Assembly (NCBI RefSeq): GCF_001649575.2 | Contig: NC_051434.1 | Coordinates: 16,352,558-16,416,557, forward strand | Source of the DNA: Kryptolebias marmoratus | Lineage: Eukaryota > Chordata > Actinopteri > Cyprinodontiformes > Rivulidae | Direction of reading: 5' to 3' | Length of the DNA stretch: 64,000 nt | Part shown: piece after piece, positions 46,103 to 58,100 of the stretch | How the letters are laid out: every line of letters begins with the position of its first letter | How positions within the stretch are numbered: position 1 is the stretch's first letter | Notes under the pieces: model-generated | Seen by the model: only the letters and a program-made list of their open reading frames with translations | Databases searched by the model: none | Told to the model about the DNA's origin: nothing | Translations under genes and position numbers: made by a program

Positions 46103-48711
46103 CGCGCCACACAGACGTGCAGAAACATCATTTCTCCTCCTCTCTCCTTTAGGCGGCGGGCTATAATTAAACGCGTAAACACAGCCAGCTGTGCCTAAAT
46201 CAGCCCGATCCATAGATTTTTTGGGGGGGGGGACAATTCGGAGGGATGTATGCGTCCCAGACCAAACGCAGACCATCATTTATTCATGCCGGTGTGCGCG
46301 CCTATAAGAACGACCGGGGAGGCGGGGGGGTTCACTGAGTTCATGCGGCTCCCCCTCTCTCTCTCCTCGTCGTCCCGTCGCCTCGTACACGAAGGAGACG
46401 CAGCAGATGGAAGGGGACGTGTTCGAGACGCGAGAACGCACCCGTAAGGATTCTGTCACGGCGAGCGAGGGGCTTCCTGCAGCCTTTCTCCCTCTCTGCT
46501 GCGCGTTTCCTGCCTCGGTTATGTAATGCGGGGGCTGCCCGGTCCCTTTTTTTTTCTCTCTCTCTTCTCCCTTTCTGCCCTCCCCAGTTGGGAGCGTGAC
46601 ATGCCTTCCTGTTTTTCCATCAACCCACTGAACTCTTTCCCAGGGCAGCCGTTAGGAGAGCGAGCACTCGGCCGCACACTGAATATGAAGCAGGTTTATT
46701 CTCGACAAGACGCCGCCGAGCCTTTATGTTTTATGTCTAGACGGCTGCACGTGTGGATCGTACGTCACGGAGTCAAGTTTTGTTTCTGTTTTAGCCAGCT
46801 TCATATCATGAAAAAGAAGCTTTGTCACTTGTGTCCACTTGTTTGACCTTTGCCCTCAGGGAAAGAAACGGACTCATGAAACTCCTGCCTGTTCTGTGTA
46901 AGGCAGCCAGGTTTTTTTCTGACTGGGAACACAGAGCAATGTATGGTCTCTGCAGCGTATAATATATGAGACAAAGAGTGTGTGTCTGTGTGTGTGTGTG
47001 TGTTGTGCCTCTCCATTGTCTCTGCATGGAGCCGGCTTTTTCCCGCCAGTGCAGTGTTTTGTGGGTGGGGTTAGGGCCGGCCTCCAGCGGCAACAAAGCG
47101 CCACAGATTCCCGCCCAATATGCAAATCTGCTCAAAGTGGGCGGGGCCAGGAGCCTCCCCTAACTGCAGCACTTAACACTGTCGCTTCCAGGGTGAGCAC
47201 ACCGGCAGACTGCATGTGTGTGTGTGTGTTTTCACCAGCACAGACTAAGGAACCACAAGTCGTACGCTGTGATCTAATCTGAGAAGAGTTTTGATGCTTC
47301 AAATACAAATAATAAAAAAAAAATCCTGATCCAGCATCCTTTTTTTAATTTTAGCTCTTTGCTTTTAGTCCAGTTTTGGTGTTACCCAGCCTCATATTAG
47401 TTCCATGTGCGTTTAAATCAGAATAATCAGAGACTTTTGGATCATTATGTATAAAACTGCAATAACATCGTAAAACTAGATCTTGACACAGGCAGTTGTT
47501 TACTGAACACAGGCTTTGGGCTCAGTAGTTTTATACCTGATATGAATTTAATCAAAAACACAAAACAAGATTCTTATAAAAACAGGTTTCTGGTCCTCCA
47601 TTACAGTTGGCAGGTGTCACATGTGTCAGTGACGTGCCCTCACAGACCGTCCACCTCGTGACGCAGAACCGCCGTGTTCCACTGGTGGTGCGAAAGCAAA
47701 CACAAAGGTACTTGTAACTCGCGGTTTTTATGCTCGTTTGGTCCGAAAGCGCCTAGTGAACTGTGAAGGAACCAAAATGACAACTGGTATGAATAATGAT
47801 CCACATTATCACAATAACAATTTTAACAACCACATGTTTGGTTTGTAGGACAGAATTTGGCTCCAGCTGCAGTCTTGACTGGTCCATCTGATCATTTGTG
47901 GTGGAGCCATTTGGCACTTTTCTGTTTAAAGTTAAATAAGTCGTCGTATCTCAATGCGTCTACCTTCAAACAACTGTCAGATATTACTTACCTTTTTAGT
48001 GCATCTGTGTACTGAATGGAACTAAATTTAACCTGCAAAACCTCCTGAATCTGCTGCTTTTGTAAACCGTTAAACCTTCAACTTATTATTTATTTACTAG
48101 TTTTTGTCGTTCTGTTTCAAGCGGTATTTAAAACAGATGTTGCTTTGTGTCACGGCACACGGCTCGCTCACGTTTCGAACGCGTTACCTAACTCGGCGTG
48201 ACGTTAGATAAGCGCTTGGACCTGTCGCCGCTGCTGTGGATCAGCCCTCACCTGGCCCTCTCGCTCTCGGGCATTTCGAAAACATCTGTTTGCTAACTTG
48301 ATTTCATGATTACACAGTCTGGACTGATTGCCGTATTGTTCCCTAGGTTCACACGCTGAGACTTTTTTTTTTTTCCCCCATTTTTAACTCAACGTAGCAC
48401 CTGTAAAGAAAAGTAATGTAAACAAAAATATTCAAAACTTTCTCTGTGGTTGATCCACAGTTAAACGCAACACAAAGTGACCATTTTAGCTTGAAATCAG
48501 TGGAAAAGTTCCACCATGTGATCATTAAACCATTGTAATCATGCAGTTGTTTTTTTGTGCAGGAACCTTCATCCCTTTATGTTTGTGAATAATCAGTTTG
48601 CTGAGCTCTCCGTCAGCTGCACAAACTATTAGAAAGTGGCTGGATCCCGGCAAAATTGTAAAACCTTCATCAGCGTGAAGGCCGTCGTGACGCTAGTTTC
48701 TCACTGGTGGG

Positions 48712-49273
48712 CAGTAGTGGAGTACATTTACTTGATTACTGTACTTAAGTACATTTTTTGAGAATCTTTACTTGAGTATTTTTTTTTGGGGGGGGAGAAA
48801 CTTATAACTTTCACTCCACTACATTTCAACATCAAATATTGTACTTTTGACTCCACTACATATCTGGGAAGTTAGTCGTTACTTCGTGGTAATAGATTCA
48901 ACCTTAAACCTTGGCTCCACAGTGAAAGTGTGAGGAGAACCAGGACTCTCTGGTTTGGTGTGTTTTTAGATTAAAAAAACACACCAAAATGGTGGCATTT
49001 TTATGCTGAAGTTTTTTCCAGGTGGTGTAGAAGTTGTAGCAGAGTGTTTCTACGCGTCGATACATCAGGTGGTTTCTGAAAGTTACAAGGTTCTGCAAAA
49101 TTATACAGCAACATACTGATATTAGAACATTTAATTTGAATTTTTGAATACTTAAGTATTTTCAAAAGTGAGTACTTCAGTACTTTAACTTTAACTTGTA
49201 GTTGAGTACGATTTGACCATGAGTATCAATACTTTTACTCAAGTACTACAGTTGAGTACTTCGTCCACCACTG
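48712..49273. mobile_element. Non-autonomous hAT-like transposon, 562 bp
   Basis: Starts CAGTAGTGGAGTACATTTAC and ends GAGTACTTCGTCCACCACTG, with CTGGTGGG / CTTGTGGG as an 8-bp duplication (seven of eight). Its ends are rich in the self-complementary words ACTTAAGTA and TACTCAAGTA, as in a very common fish family. The middle (about 48870-49125) is unrelated unique sequence. Confidence 0.87.
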
Positions 49274-52200
49274 CTTGTGGGGAAGTAGTTGGGAATACAT
49301 AATTGTGAGAAAATACTTGGAATCACACTGGACGACACGGTTGCACAAGCTCCTGGCAACGTTTGGGCCAAAATACACCCGGAGTTTACATAAATGTTGA
49401 CGACAAACTACAGATCTGATGCCCTGGAATTTAACAAGGGTTCGAGATTCCCATGATCCCAGAAAAGTCTGTGCACCCACTCTGTCACGACTCTCTTGGT
49501 GCTGAGATGTAGCTACATGCTAGAAGATCACGCCATGGTAGCACGATGCCGCCGTCACGGGTTCTAGGTTGTTCCCACGTCCTTCTCACGATTGCAAGAG
49601 GCCAGGGTGGCCGGTCCTGCTTTCAGTCCCTAACAACCAAGCCGCTTCAGCCTGCGCTCGCACCGTGCCCCTCTTAGGACGCCGATGATGATAAACGTCG
49701 CTACGGACCCCTGCGACGAACACACGTGCCACAGGGAAGTAAATGGGGTTGGAAACGGGGGAATCCTCAAGGGTCTAACCTCCACAAGATGGATCCTGCA
49801 CAACCCAGAAAGTGGGTTATCGCAACAAAGCTGACGCGAGCCTCCACCGGTTTCAGTTTCTTAACGTCGAAAAGACGCGGCGTGCTCCTGCGTCTGTGCC
49901 GGATCTCGTACTGCTCTCGTCCAAACGGTCCTCCGAACAAACTCCCGTACAGGCGCATAAGGGCTCGTCAAAATGCCCACGGAGGTGTCGCCCGGCACAG
50001 TTGGTCGGCGCATTTGTGCGCTCCGACAGGCGGTGGCCGGTTTCCATCGGAGGGTGGCTGCAGCTGATAGGAAGCATGTCCCGCGAATGTTGCCGGTCAG
50101 TCGTATGGAGACCAAAAAGAGGGGGTAGGAAAAGAAAACGCGAATAAACCAGGGGGGGGGACTGCTCTGTCAGGCCGATAAGGCGTTCCCTCCTCGCAGC
50201 AGTTAACGGTTAACTGCTGATGTGCTTCGAGGCCGAGGCCCCCGCGGCTTCGGCCCGGTAAAGGAGAGCAACAAAGCAGGAGGGCGATTTGCAAAATGAT
50301 AAGGTTTGACTGTTGGAATTAAACTGGAAAGAGCATTTCCATATTCACGCCGCTTCGAACCTGCCGCCAACGAACTGCCTGGTTTGTTGAGGTGATGGGA
50401 GTCGTACTCAAATCAGGAGGTTCTGAAGCTTTGCATAATTCGCTTCCTCGTTTCATTCATGAGCGTTTGCCGTGAATGAGAACCTTGTACCGACGAAATG
50501 AAGGTTCAGCTGAAACCTTCCCGCCGCTCTGCACATCCGAATCAACTTGAATTAATTGGCCACCATAAAGCAGTTGTCCAGGACCTGGATCCATGCCATT
50601 AAGGAAGTGAGTTTGGTTCCTTTTATTTTGTTACGCGGCAGGGCACGAAGCCAGGCCCACGGAGAGACGGAGAAAGAGAGAAAAGCTCATATTTACATTT
50701 GAAATCCGCTGTTGTTCACTCGAAGCAGCAGCTGCATCCTCATAAGACGGGACAGAACCGTCCCGCTGCTCTCTTTTCCATATATAACTTCTAACAAGCT
50801 CTCCTGTGTCCCCCTGCCCTACTTTGCAGCTCCAGGCCATCGTGCACAATCAGATGGACCCCATACAGGCAGGTGGGCCGCGTGCCTGCTGGTAAACCAG
50901 CAGCAGTTTGGTTTTTATTCCTCCGTCGGACAGCGAGTCCCTTGGATGACCACCGTTTAGACATCGCGGCTCATTCGGAGCCGAACATTAGCAGCTGGGT
51001 CCATGTTCTCCTGTCTGACCCAGATTAACCAGGTTACTGGGTTATGGGTGCCTTACTGTAATTTGCCTCGTTCTGTTGTTTTGACCGGTCGTCCTCTGCT
51101 GCCACCTTGTGGCGAGCCGCGGCACACGCAGACAGGCGATGGCTTCCATGAACGACTAGAGGTTTGAGGAGATTTGGGATTTTTAGAAAACTTTTGTTGG
51201 GTGGGGGGCGGGATTAAATATCTGAAGACACCTGAATGTTCAAAGTAAAACTAAATAATCAATGATTCCACCTTGTTTTTGACATTTTATCATGTTGAAA
51301 AGAATATTTACCAGCTCAACAATAAAACATTTGATTTAACCCCAAAATAATCTGCATATTTACTTTCATCATTTATTTCTCCCCATACAAAATAAAATAT
51401 ATGAATCCCATTAAAAACGGGTGAAATTAACTCATTCAGCTCATCTTTTCTGTGGGATTTTTAAATACTGATTTTCTGTATGGAAACAAGTAAAAGACAT
51501 TTCAGTAAACCCTTTTAGATTTAAATTGTTCCTTCTGTCCCATTTTACTTTATGTTAATATGTATTTCTTCTGTTTTATTGTTGTTGTGCCTCTTGTGTT
51601 TGTTTGGTTATTTCTAAATTATTTAAATATACGGTTGATGATTACATTTTTTTTATTTTAAAATTTCTCATATGCACTTAGTGTGATATTTTGTTGTTTG
51701 TTACCTTTTTTTTTATTAATATACAAGACTTGTGCCATTTTATTACATTTATTATTAACTATTTGTAGCTTTTTAATAAGTTTATCTGTCCAGCAGCAGA
51801 AATGACAAATAATTCGATGTGTTTTTATCGTTTTTTGCCTTTTTAAATCATAAAACGGCCATAAATCCTGACAGTTTTATCCATTTTCGGTCTGTTTTAC
51901 TCTGCCGGACTGTTTAACTGTTGCGTAGCTTTTGTCCCGTCAGCGAGTGATGGAGAAAAAGCTGTGTCCTGTTGTTACCTCCTTACCTGCAGGAGTTCCT
52001 CTTGGGGGTTTAATTGTTTTCGGGGCTGATGGATTTGGATTCTCTTCGACAAAATGGTCCGAACTCTCCTCGCTCAGGTTAGGATAAAACCTGTCCACAA
52101 ACTGACTCTATAGTGACTCTGAGCTTAAAGACAGGTGACTCTCTTTGTTCCTGTCCTTCTTTTTCTTTTCTTTTTTTTCTTGAATAGTCAGTTTCTTTGT

Positions 52201-52700
52201 TTTCTTGTTATTTCCACGACTCAATCAGCTGATCACTTTGGCCATAAATCTCTCAGATTATCCATTCACTCGTGTGTCTTTCCTTCACGTGAACCTCTCG
52301 ATCTGCAACTAGTAAAACGGAGCTAAAGCCAACCACCGTAACGTTATTTGTTTGTGTTTATCACACCTCCGTTCCTTCTTAAAACTGATCAAACTTGTGC
52401 GTCTGCAAGCAGCTGTCTGACCTGGACTGAACAGTAGTTCTGTCTGCGTTCCTGACAGAATAAAGAATAAGACGTAAAAAGACAACACGGGTCAAGTTAG
52501 GCCTCTTTTTTTTTTTGGCACGTCGTCCACAGGAGTCAGAAGGACGGGGATGTAAAGTACAGATCTGTTGGTATTTGCTGCATATAACCTGGAAAAGTTT
52601 TACAGATTACTGCCTGTGTGGCCCTCAAACCCTCAGCGGTGAGGGGCTTCAACGGAGAATCCCTTCAGAGCCTCCAGCTCTCCCTCCGTCACAAATTGTC

Positions 52701-53047
52701 TGTCCTGGTCTGTCCTGGTTTGTCCTGGTTTGTCCTGGTTTGTCCTGGTCTGTGCTGGTTTGTCCTGGGTTGTCCTGGTTTGTCCTGGTTTTGTTTTGTC
52801 CTGGTCTGTCCTGTTTTGTCCTGGTCTGTCGTGGTCTGTCCTGGTCTATCCTGGTCTGTCCTGGTCTGTCCTGTTTTGTCCTGGTCTGTCGTGGTCTGTC
52901 CTGGTCTATCCTGGTCTGTCCTGGTCTATCCTGGTCTGTCCTGGTCTATCCTGGTCTGTCCTGGTCTGTCCTGGTCTATCCTGGTCTGTCCTGGTCTATC
53001 CTGGTCTGTCCTGGTCTATCCTGGTCTGTCCTGGTCTATCCTGGTCT
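52701..53047 (+). repeat. 10-bp minisatellite TGTCCTGGTY
   Basis: About 35 units of TGTCCTGGTC/T. The left part uses T-ending units. The right part alternates TGTCCTGGTC and TATCCTGGTC as a 20-bp higher-order unit. The array runs straight into the 370-bp gap, so its true length is unknown. Because 10 is not a multiple of 3, all three frames stay open with a 30-bp period; the long ORFs here are artefacts. Confidence 0.97.
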
Positions 53048-53417
53048 NNNNNNNNNNNNNNNNNNNNNNNNNNNNNNNNNNNNNNNNNNNNNNNNNNNNN
53101 NNNNNNNNNNNNNNNNNNNNNNNNNNNNNNNNNNNNNNNNNNNNNNNNNNNNNNNNNNNNNNNNNNNNNNNNNNNNNNNNNNNNNNNNNNNNNNNNNNNN
53201 NNNNNNNNNNNNNNNNNNNNNNNNNNNNNNNNNNNNNNNNNNNNNNNNNNNNNNNNNNNNNNNNNNNNNNNNNNNNNNNNNNNNNNNNNNNNNNNNNNNN
53301 NNNNNNNNNNNNNNNNNNNNNNNNNNNNNNNNNNNNNNNNNNNNNNNNNNNNNNNNNNNNNNNNNNNNNNNNNNNNNNNNNNNNNNNNNNNNNNNNNNNN
53401 NNNNNNNNNNNNNNNNN
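53048..53417. other. Assembly gap 3
   Basis: 370 N immediately after the minisatellite, probably unresolved repeat. The sequence after the gap is not minisatellite. Confidence 0.95.
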
Positions 53418-53852
53418 CCTCCACGCTTGGTTTGGTTCGCCTTTAATGAAGCTGAGTTGTTTTGCTTTTTTTGGGGAAACCTATGACTACGGCAAGCCCG
53501 ACGGTCCAAGCCAAAACATATGGGAGCTCTTGAGACGACACACACCCAGAGTCAGCGCCACCGAACAGTTAAAAATGAATAAAAACACCTTATTTACACA
53601 TTTCTGTCCGAACTTTTACAACATGCCATCTAAGCATTTATACAGAATATGCCTGGGCACATATCCCTGTATAGAAAATATATTATAAATTAAATTAGAC
53701 TAAGGTCTATAGACATCCAAAGTACAGCACTTTTTTTTTTTCCTTTTTAAATTTCATTGTTTTGTTGTTTTTTTGAATGACGTCCTCGGTTTCGCACTAA
53801 AAGAAAGAACTCTAGTTGGATGCAGATGTTGACGTTTGTTGCGTTTTTACTT

Positions 53853-53858
53853 TTTATT
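53853..53858 (-). terminator. Candidate CYRI poly(A) signal
   Basis: TTTATT on the + strand reads AATAAA on the - strand, about 1.25 kb after the CYRI stop. T-rich surroundings make chance occurrence possible. Confidence 0.35.
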
Positions 53859-55102
53859 TTTGTTGTTTTTGTTTGTAGCGGACCACGTGGACTACAGAGA
53901 AGCCTCGCATATTTACACCGGATCTGTCTTCGGGTCTGTCTGACTCGTGCGTCGCCTCGCGTCCTTTTTTCCTCCCGTTGACCAGCGGTTGGTGCCCCGG
54001 GGCCGCAGGGCTCGCTTGCGGCCCAGCGGCGCCGATGGCGTAGGAGCGCGGACCAATCCGCTTTGGCACGGGGTTAAGAAGCGTGCTGCGGCTTCTCCCC
54101 ACCCCACATGACACACACAAAGCTCCTTTTAGTTCATTTTAGCAGAAAACGAAAAACTGAGCAAACTGGGGCCCCCCGAAGGGAAGGGGGGGAAAACAGA
54201 AGCTTGCGCCGAGAGATCTGGAGCATGCTAGCACCATGGACAGAGAAAAGACGCAAAGAATGATGAACGCTGTTCAAGTAAAGCCAGAAAATATACAAAA
54301 CAAAACCCCAACAAAATAAGCGGTTGTGCTGGAACGTCAACGCACACTACACGGGTGGAGCTTGTGCCGAGTGGAGGGTGGGGGTTGGGGTGGGGTAAAG
54401 TAGCGATAAATTCAGATGGACGAGCGGGACGGGTGGAAACGGAGGATCCTTAATCATGTCCTCCCTCCTGTCTTCCTTTGTCCCCCCTCAGCTGCACTGA
54501 TGTAGAAAAAGAAAAGGGACGCAGGCGGAAGCAAATCTCCGGAGTGGTTCCATCACGTTGCTTCGTGGGTCGCCGGCGCGCGGAGGTCAGTGCAGCTGGG
54601 GGGAACGGGGTGCAGCGAGGAAACGGGGGCGGCTCCAGGAAACGGAAATGGCATGTTTTTGTTTTAATTTTTTCAAAGTGTGTGCAAAAATACTTATCAG
54701 TCTACGGCTGGAACACCTTTTTTTTTTTCTTTCTTTCTTTTCATACATTTTGGTTTTGACCTTTTCTTAAATTTTTCTTTTTCTTTCTTTTAATATAGCT
54801 TCCTCTTTCATCCTACCTACTGTTAATCTGCGGCTCGTGTTTTCGCTTCTCTTCATATATATATCTCTATCTTCAGGTCTGGCTTTTTGCCCGTTCTTAC
54901 TTTACAAAATGAGAGACAGAACGATGGGACAGCTGATAATATACAGAATTAAACTCCTCTTCCTCCTCTCGCCGCCAACCTGCGGGTGATTCCTCTTCGC
55001 TCTTTGTAAACAAACAATGTAATTTTTTTTTTCTTTTTTTCTTTAAATTTTCAGCCACTGGTGTCTGTTTCCTCTTCGTTTTCTCTCCTCCTCCTCCTCC
55101 TC
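53853..55102 (-). other. cyria-like: Probable CYRI 3' UTR
   Basis: GC-variable, pyrimidine-rich sequence downstream of the stop with no convincing ORF. The lower limit is set by an AATAAA read on the minus strand at 53858-53853. That limit is a guess; transcript data would fix it. Confidence 0.4.
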
Positions 55103-55166
55103 TCACTGCAGGAGAGCCCTGATTTGTTTGGAGGTGCTGTCATCGTTTAGATGTCGTGTTGTATAC
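55103..55166 (-). CDS. cyria-like: CYRI last coding exon
   Basis: Acceptor CCCACCCAG. One base completes Arg, then [20 protein letters not shown] and TGA (55105-55103). This matches the invariant C-terminus of CYRI proteins. Confidence 0.94.
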
Positions 55167-58100
55167 CTGGGTGGGGAGGAAAAATATTTTTAAAAAAAAC
55201 AGGAAATGAAGAAGAGCTGAAGCTCTGTACGTGTGGTGTGTTGTATCCACCTCAGTGCGTTCAGAAGTCCCTCCACGCTGTTGGACGGTTGCTCCTTCAG
55301 CACTTTGATGCAGCCCTTCATCTGCGGGCCGAGACGACACAGAACATTAGATCAGCCCGGTCTCCTGCTGCTGCTCGTTAAAACCTCATCTACCGGGTCC
55401 AAACGGATATTCAAGGGACCGCGGGACACACAAGAACGTTAAAAATACTAGAAAAGCCCCCTGCAGAGGTGGTTGGGGCTTCCTGAGCTCCGCTTAATGA
55501 TTTTTGTATCTCATCGTTGTATTTTTGCACTTTTCTGAGTTCCTGTCTCCCACCGCCCAAAGCCACCTCCGTCTGTTAGCAAAATATCTCGTGAACCACT
55601 GGGTGGGTTTTGATGAGGCGCTCAGGAAATGATCAGCAGGTGCACGTCTACAACTGATTCACTTTTGGAGTCGGCCCAGTTCACGGTGGCCGCCGAAGCT
55701 AATCCACCTCACCAAACACAAAAATGGCGGGATCTCGGCCAGTTTTACAGACACCGAGCTAAAACTGGGCGCGGCGGTAGCTGAGAGTCATCCCCAGCAC
55801 GTACTTTGAGAGCTACACGTTGCGCACTTGTTTTCCCATAACTGTGCATTTCACTGTTGGAGCCAGCCCTGTCTGTCTGTTAGCAAAATATCTAATGAAC
55901 CACTGGACAGATTTAAATGAAGCTCTCTGAAAGAGTTCAATAGATCTATATTGACAGCTGATTAACTGTTGGAGTCAGCCCTATGCAAGATGGCCGCCAC
56001 AGCTAACTGACCTTAGCAAACACAAAAATGGCTGTAAGTCTGTCGGTTTTACAAATACTGAGCTGAAGTTTGACGTGGTAGTCGCTGAGAGTCATCCACA
56101 ACACGTACACTGAGTGCTAACAGATTGTTAAAGACATTGACCATGGACCTGTGTGCCAGTTTAAAGGGATAGTTTAGCTCTTTTGAAGTGGGGTTTGTAG
56201 CTTCATACAACAGATAAAATATTAAAGATCCATACTCTTTCCAAATATCAGAACTATCCCTTTAAAAGGTAGGCTGAGGCAGATGTCCGACGGGGAAAAA
56301 TAATCTGAATGTGTTGCACTCACATCGATTTTGGAGGTTTTGGCAAAAGCTCCGACAGGATGGACGTGGTCGTAGAGGATGATGACGCCCACCATCACCC
56401 TCATGCAGAACAGCATGGTGTCTGTGTTGGTGAACCGGCAGCGGTACTCCCTGAGACAGAGGGGGACAGTGCTTGTTTTCACCCGACGTTTGTTACGAAG
56501 AGTAAAAAAAAACAAAAAGAAACAAACCCAGGGTGAGATCTGAGGCCGAGGGGAGCGCCGGGTTACAACAAAACGAACGAGAGACGACGTGTTTCTGACA
56601 AACGCTGAGAGCTGAATGCTGACAGAGCCGAAACTGACGTGTTAAAGCCTAAAGAGGCAGAACACTAGCTAAAAGAAGCAGAATACTAGCTAAAAGTTAA
56701 AAGAAGCATATTATTAGCTAAAAGCTAAAAGAAGCATAATATTAGCTAAGCGAAGCAGAACACTAACTAAAAGCTAAAAGAAGCAGAATACTAGCTAAAA
56801 GCTAAAAGAAGCATATTATTAGCTAAAAGCTAAAATAAGCATAATATTAGCTAAGCGAAGCAGAACACTAACTAAAAGCTAAAAGAAGCAGAATACTAGC
56901 TTAAAGCTAAAATAAGCATAATATTAGCTAAAAGAAGCAGAACACTAACTAAAAGTTAAAAGAAGCAAATTATTAGCTAAAAGCTAAAAGAATCAGAATA
57001 CTAGCTAAAAGAAGCAGAACACTAGCTAAAAGCTAATAGAATCAGAGTACTAGCTAAAAGAAGCAGAATATTAGCTAAAAGAAGCAGAATACTAGCTAAA
57101 AGAAGCATAATATTAGCTAAAAGAAGCAGAATACTAGCTAAAAGAAGCAAAAAGCCAAAAGAAGGAGTATATTAGCTAAAAGCTAAAAGAAGTAAAATGC
57201 TGCTAAAAGCCAGAAGTAGTCAAAAGCCAATAGTAGCCAAATGCAAGCTAAAAGCTAAAAGTAGGAAAAGGCTATCTGAAGTGATTCAGTAGAGAGAAAT
57301 CTGGACTTCTTCTCCTGTCCGGTTTGCCTTCTTTTGAACCATGTAGGTTTGTCATTAACATAGGAAAAGGTAAAAGTGGCAAAAGACTAGCTAAAAGCTA
57401 AAGTATCCAAAGGGTAGGTGAAAGCTAAAGTATTAAAAGAAGAACTAAAAGGAGCAAAGGTCTAGCTAAAAGCCGAAAGTAACAAAACTAACGAAATGCT
57501 CAATGTGGCAAAACGCAAAAAAACCTACAGAAGCTGAAAGTATAGCACTTGTCTCCTGAATGAGCGGAGCATTTTGATACACGAGTGGCTAAAACAACAC
57601 AAAGCATGCAGAAGTAACGCAAAAAAACAACCCAGTCAGACACCGGTGTAAATGCTGAGTCACTGTTCACACAGTGAATGAAAGAAGGCCTCAGAGTGGG
57701 AGGGGGGAGACCAGGAGAGGAGGAGCTGAGGTGATGCAGGTGATGGAGGCACTCACGGGGTCTCCAGCATGACGCGACACACGCAGGCCATGGTGCTCAG
57801 GCAGTCTGTGGTGTCCTCTATGGGCAGGGTCTTGTTCTGGAGGAACACAAACCAGACGGCAGAGGCTGCTGTCATACTGGAGCTTTGAGGGAAGGAAATG
57901 TTGCAGCACTAGGTGGAGACAAAGCGGAGCTGTTTGCCGAGAGAGGCTCGGCTTCTACCGTTTACATCACAGGTGTCAAACTCCGTTCCTCGGGGGGGCG
58001 CTCTCCTGCATGTTTTAGATGTGTTCTTGCTTTAAAACACCTGCTTTAAACGGCTGACGTGTGGAGAACCTGACGATGTGGTGAGGAGGTGATTAAACCG

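Larger units (their letters stand above)
39491..53852. other. Intergenic region between convergent TRIT1 and CYRI
   Basis: About 14 kb without a supportable gene. It holds the diverged repeat at 40606, AT-rich stretches (41400-42300, 51200-51900), a palindrome at 42534, hAT-like MITEs at 44098 and 44553, CpG-dense patches (45110-45560, 46290-46450, 49660-50260), a reversed dispersed repeat at 45850, a 562-bp transposon at 48712 and the 52.7-kb minisatellite. Confidence 0.6.

Noticed and set aside
52515..53688. Long + strand ORFs (238-356 codons) with CPGLSW repeats
   Set aside because: They are produced by the 10-bp minisatellite and by counting N as coding. No conserved domain, and all frames are open.
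56645..57265. CRISPR-like array of short repeats
   Set aside because: Repeats are degenerate, units adjoin without unique spacers, and the sequence is vertebrate intron.
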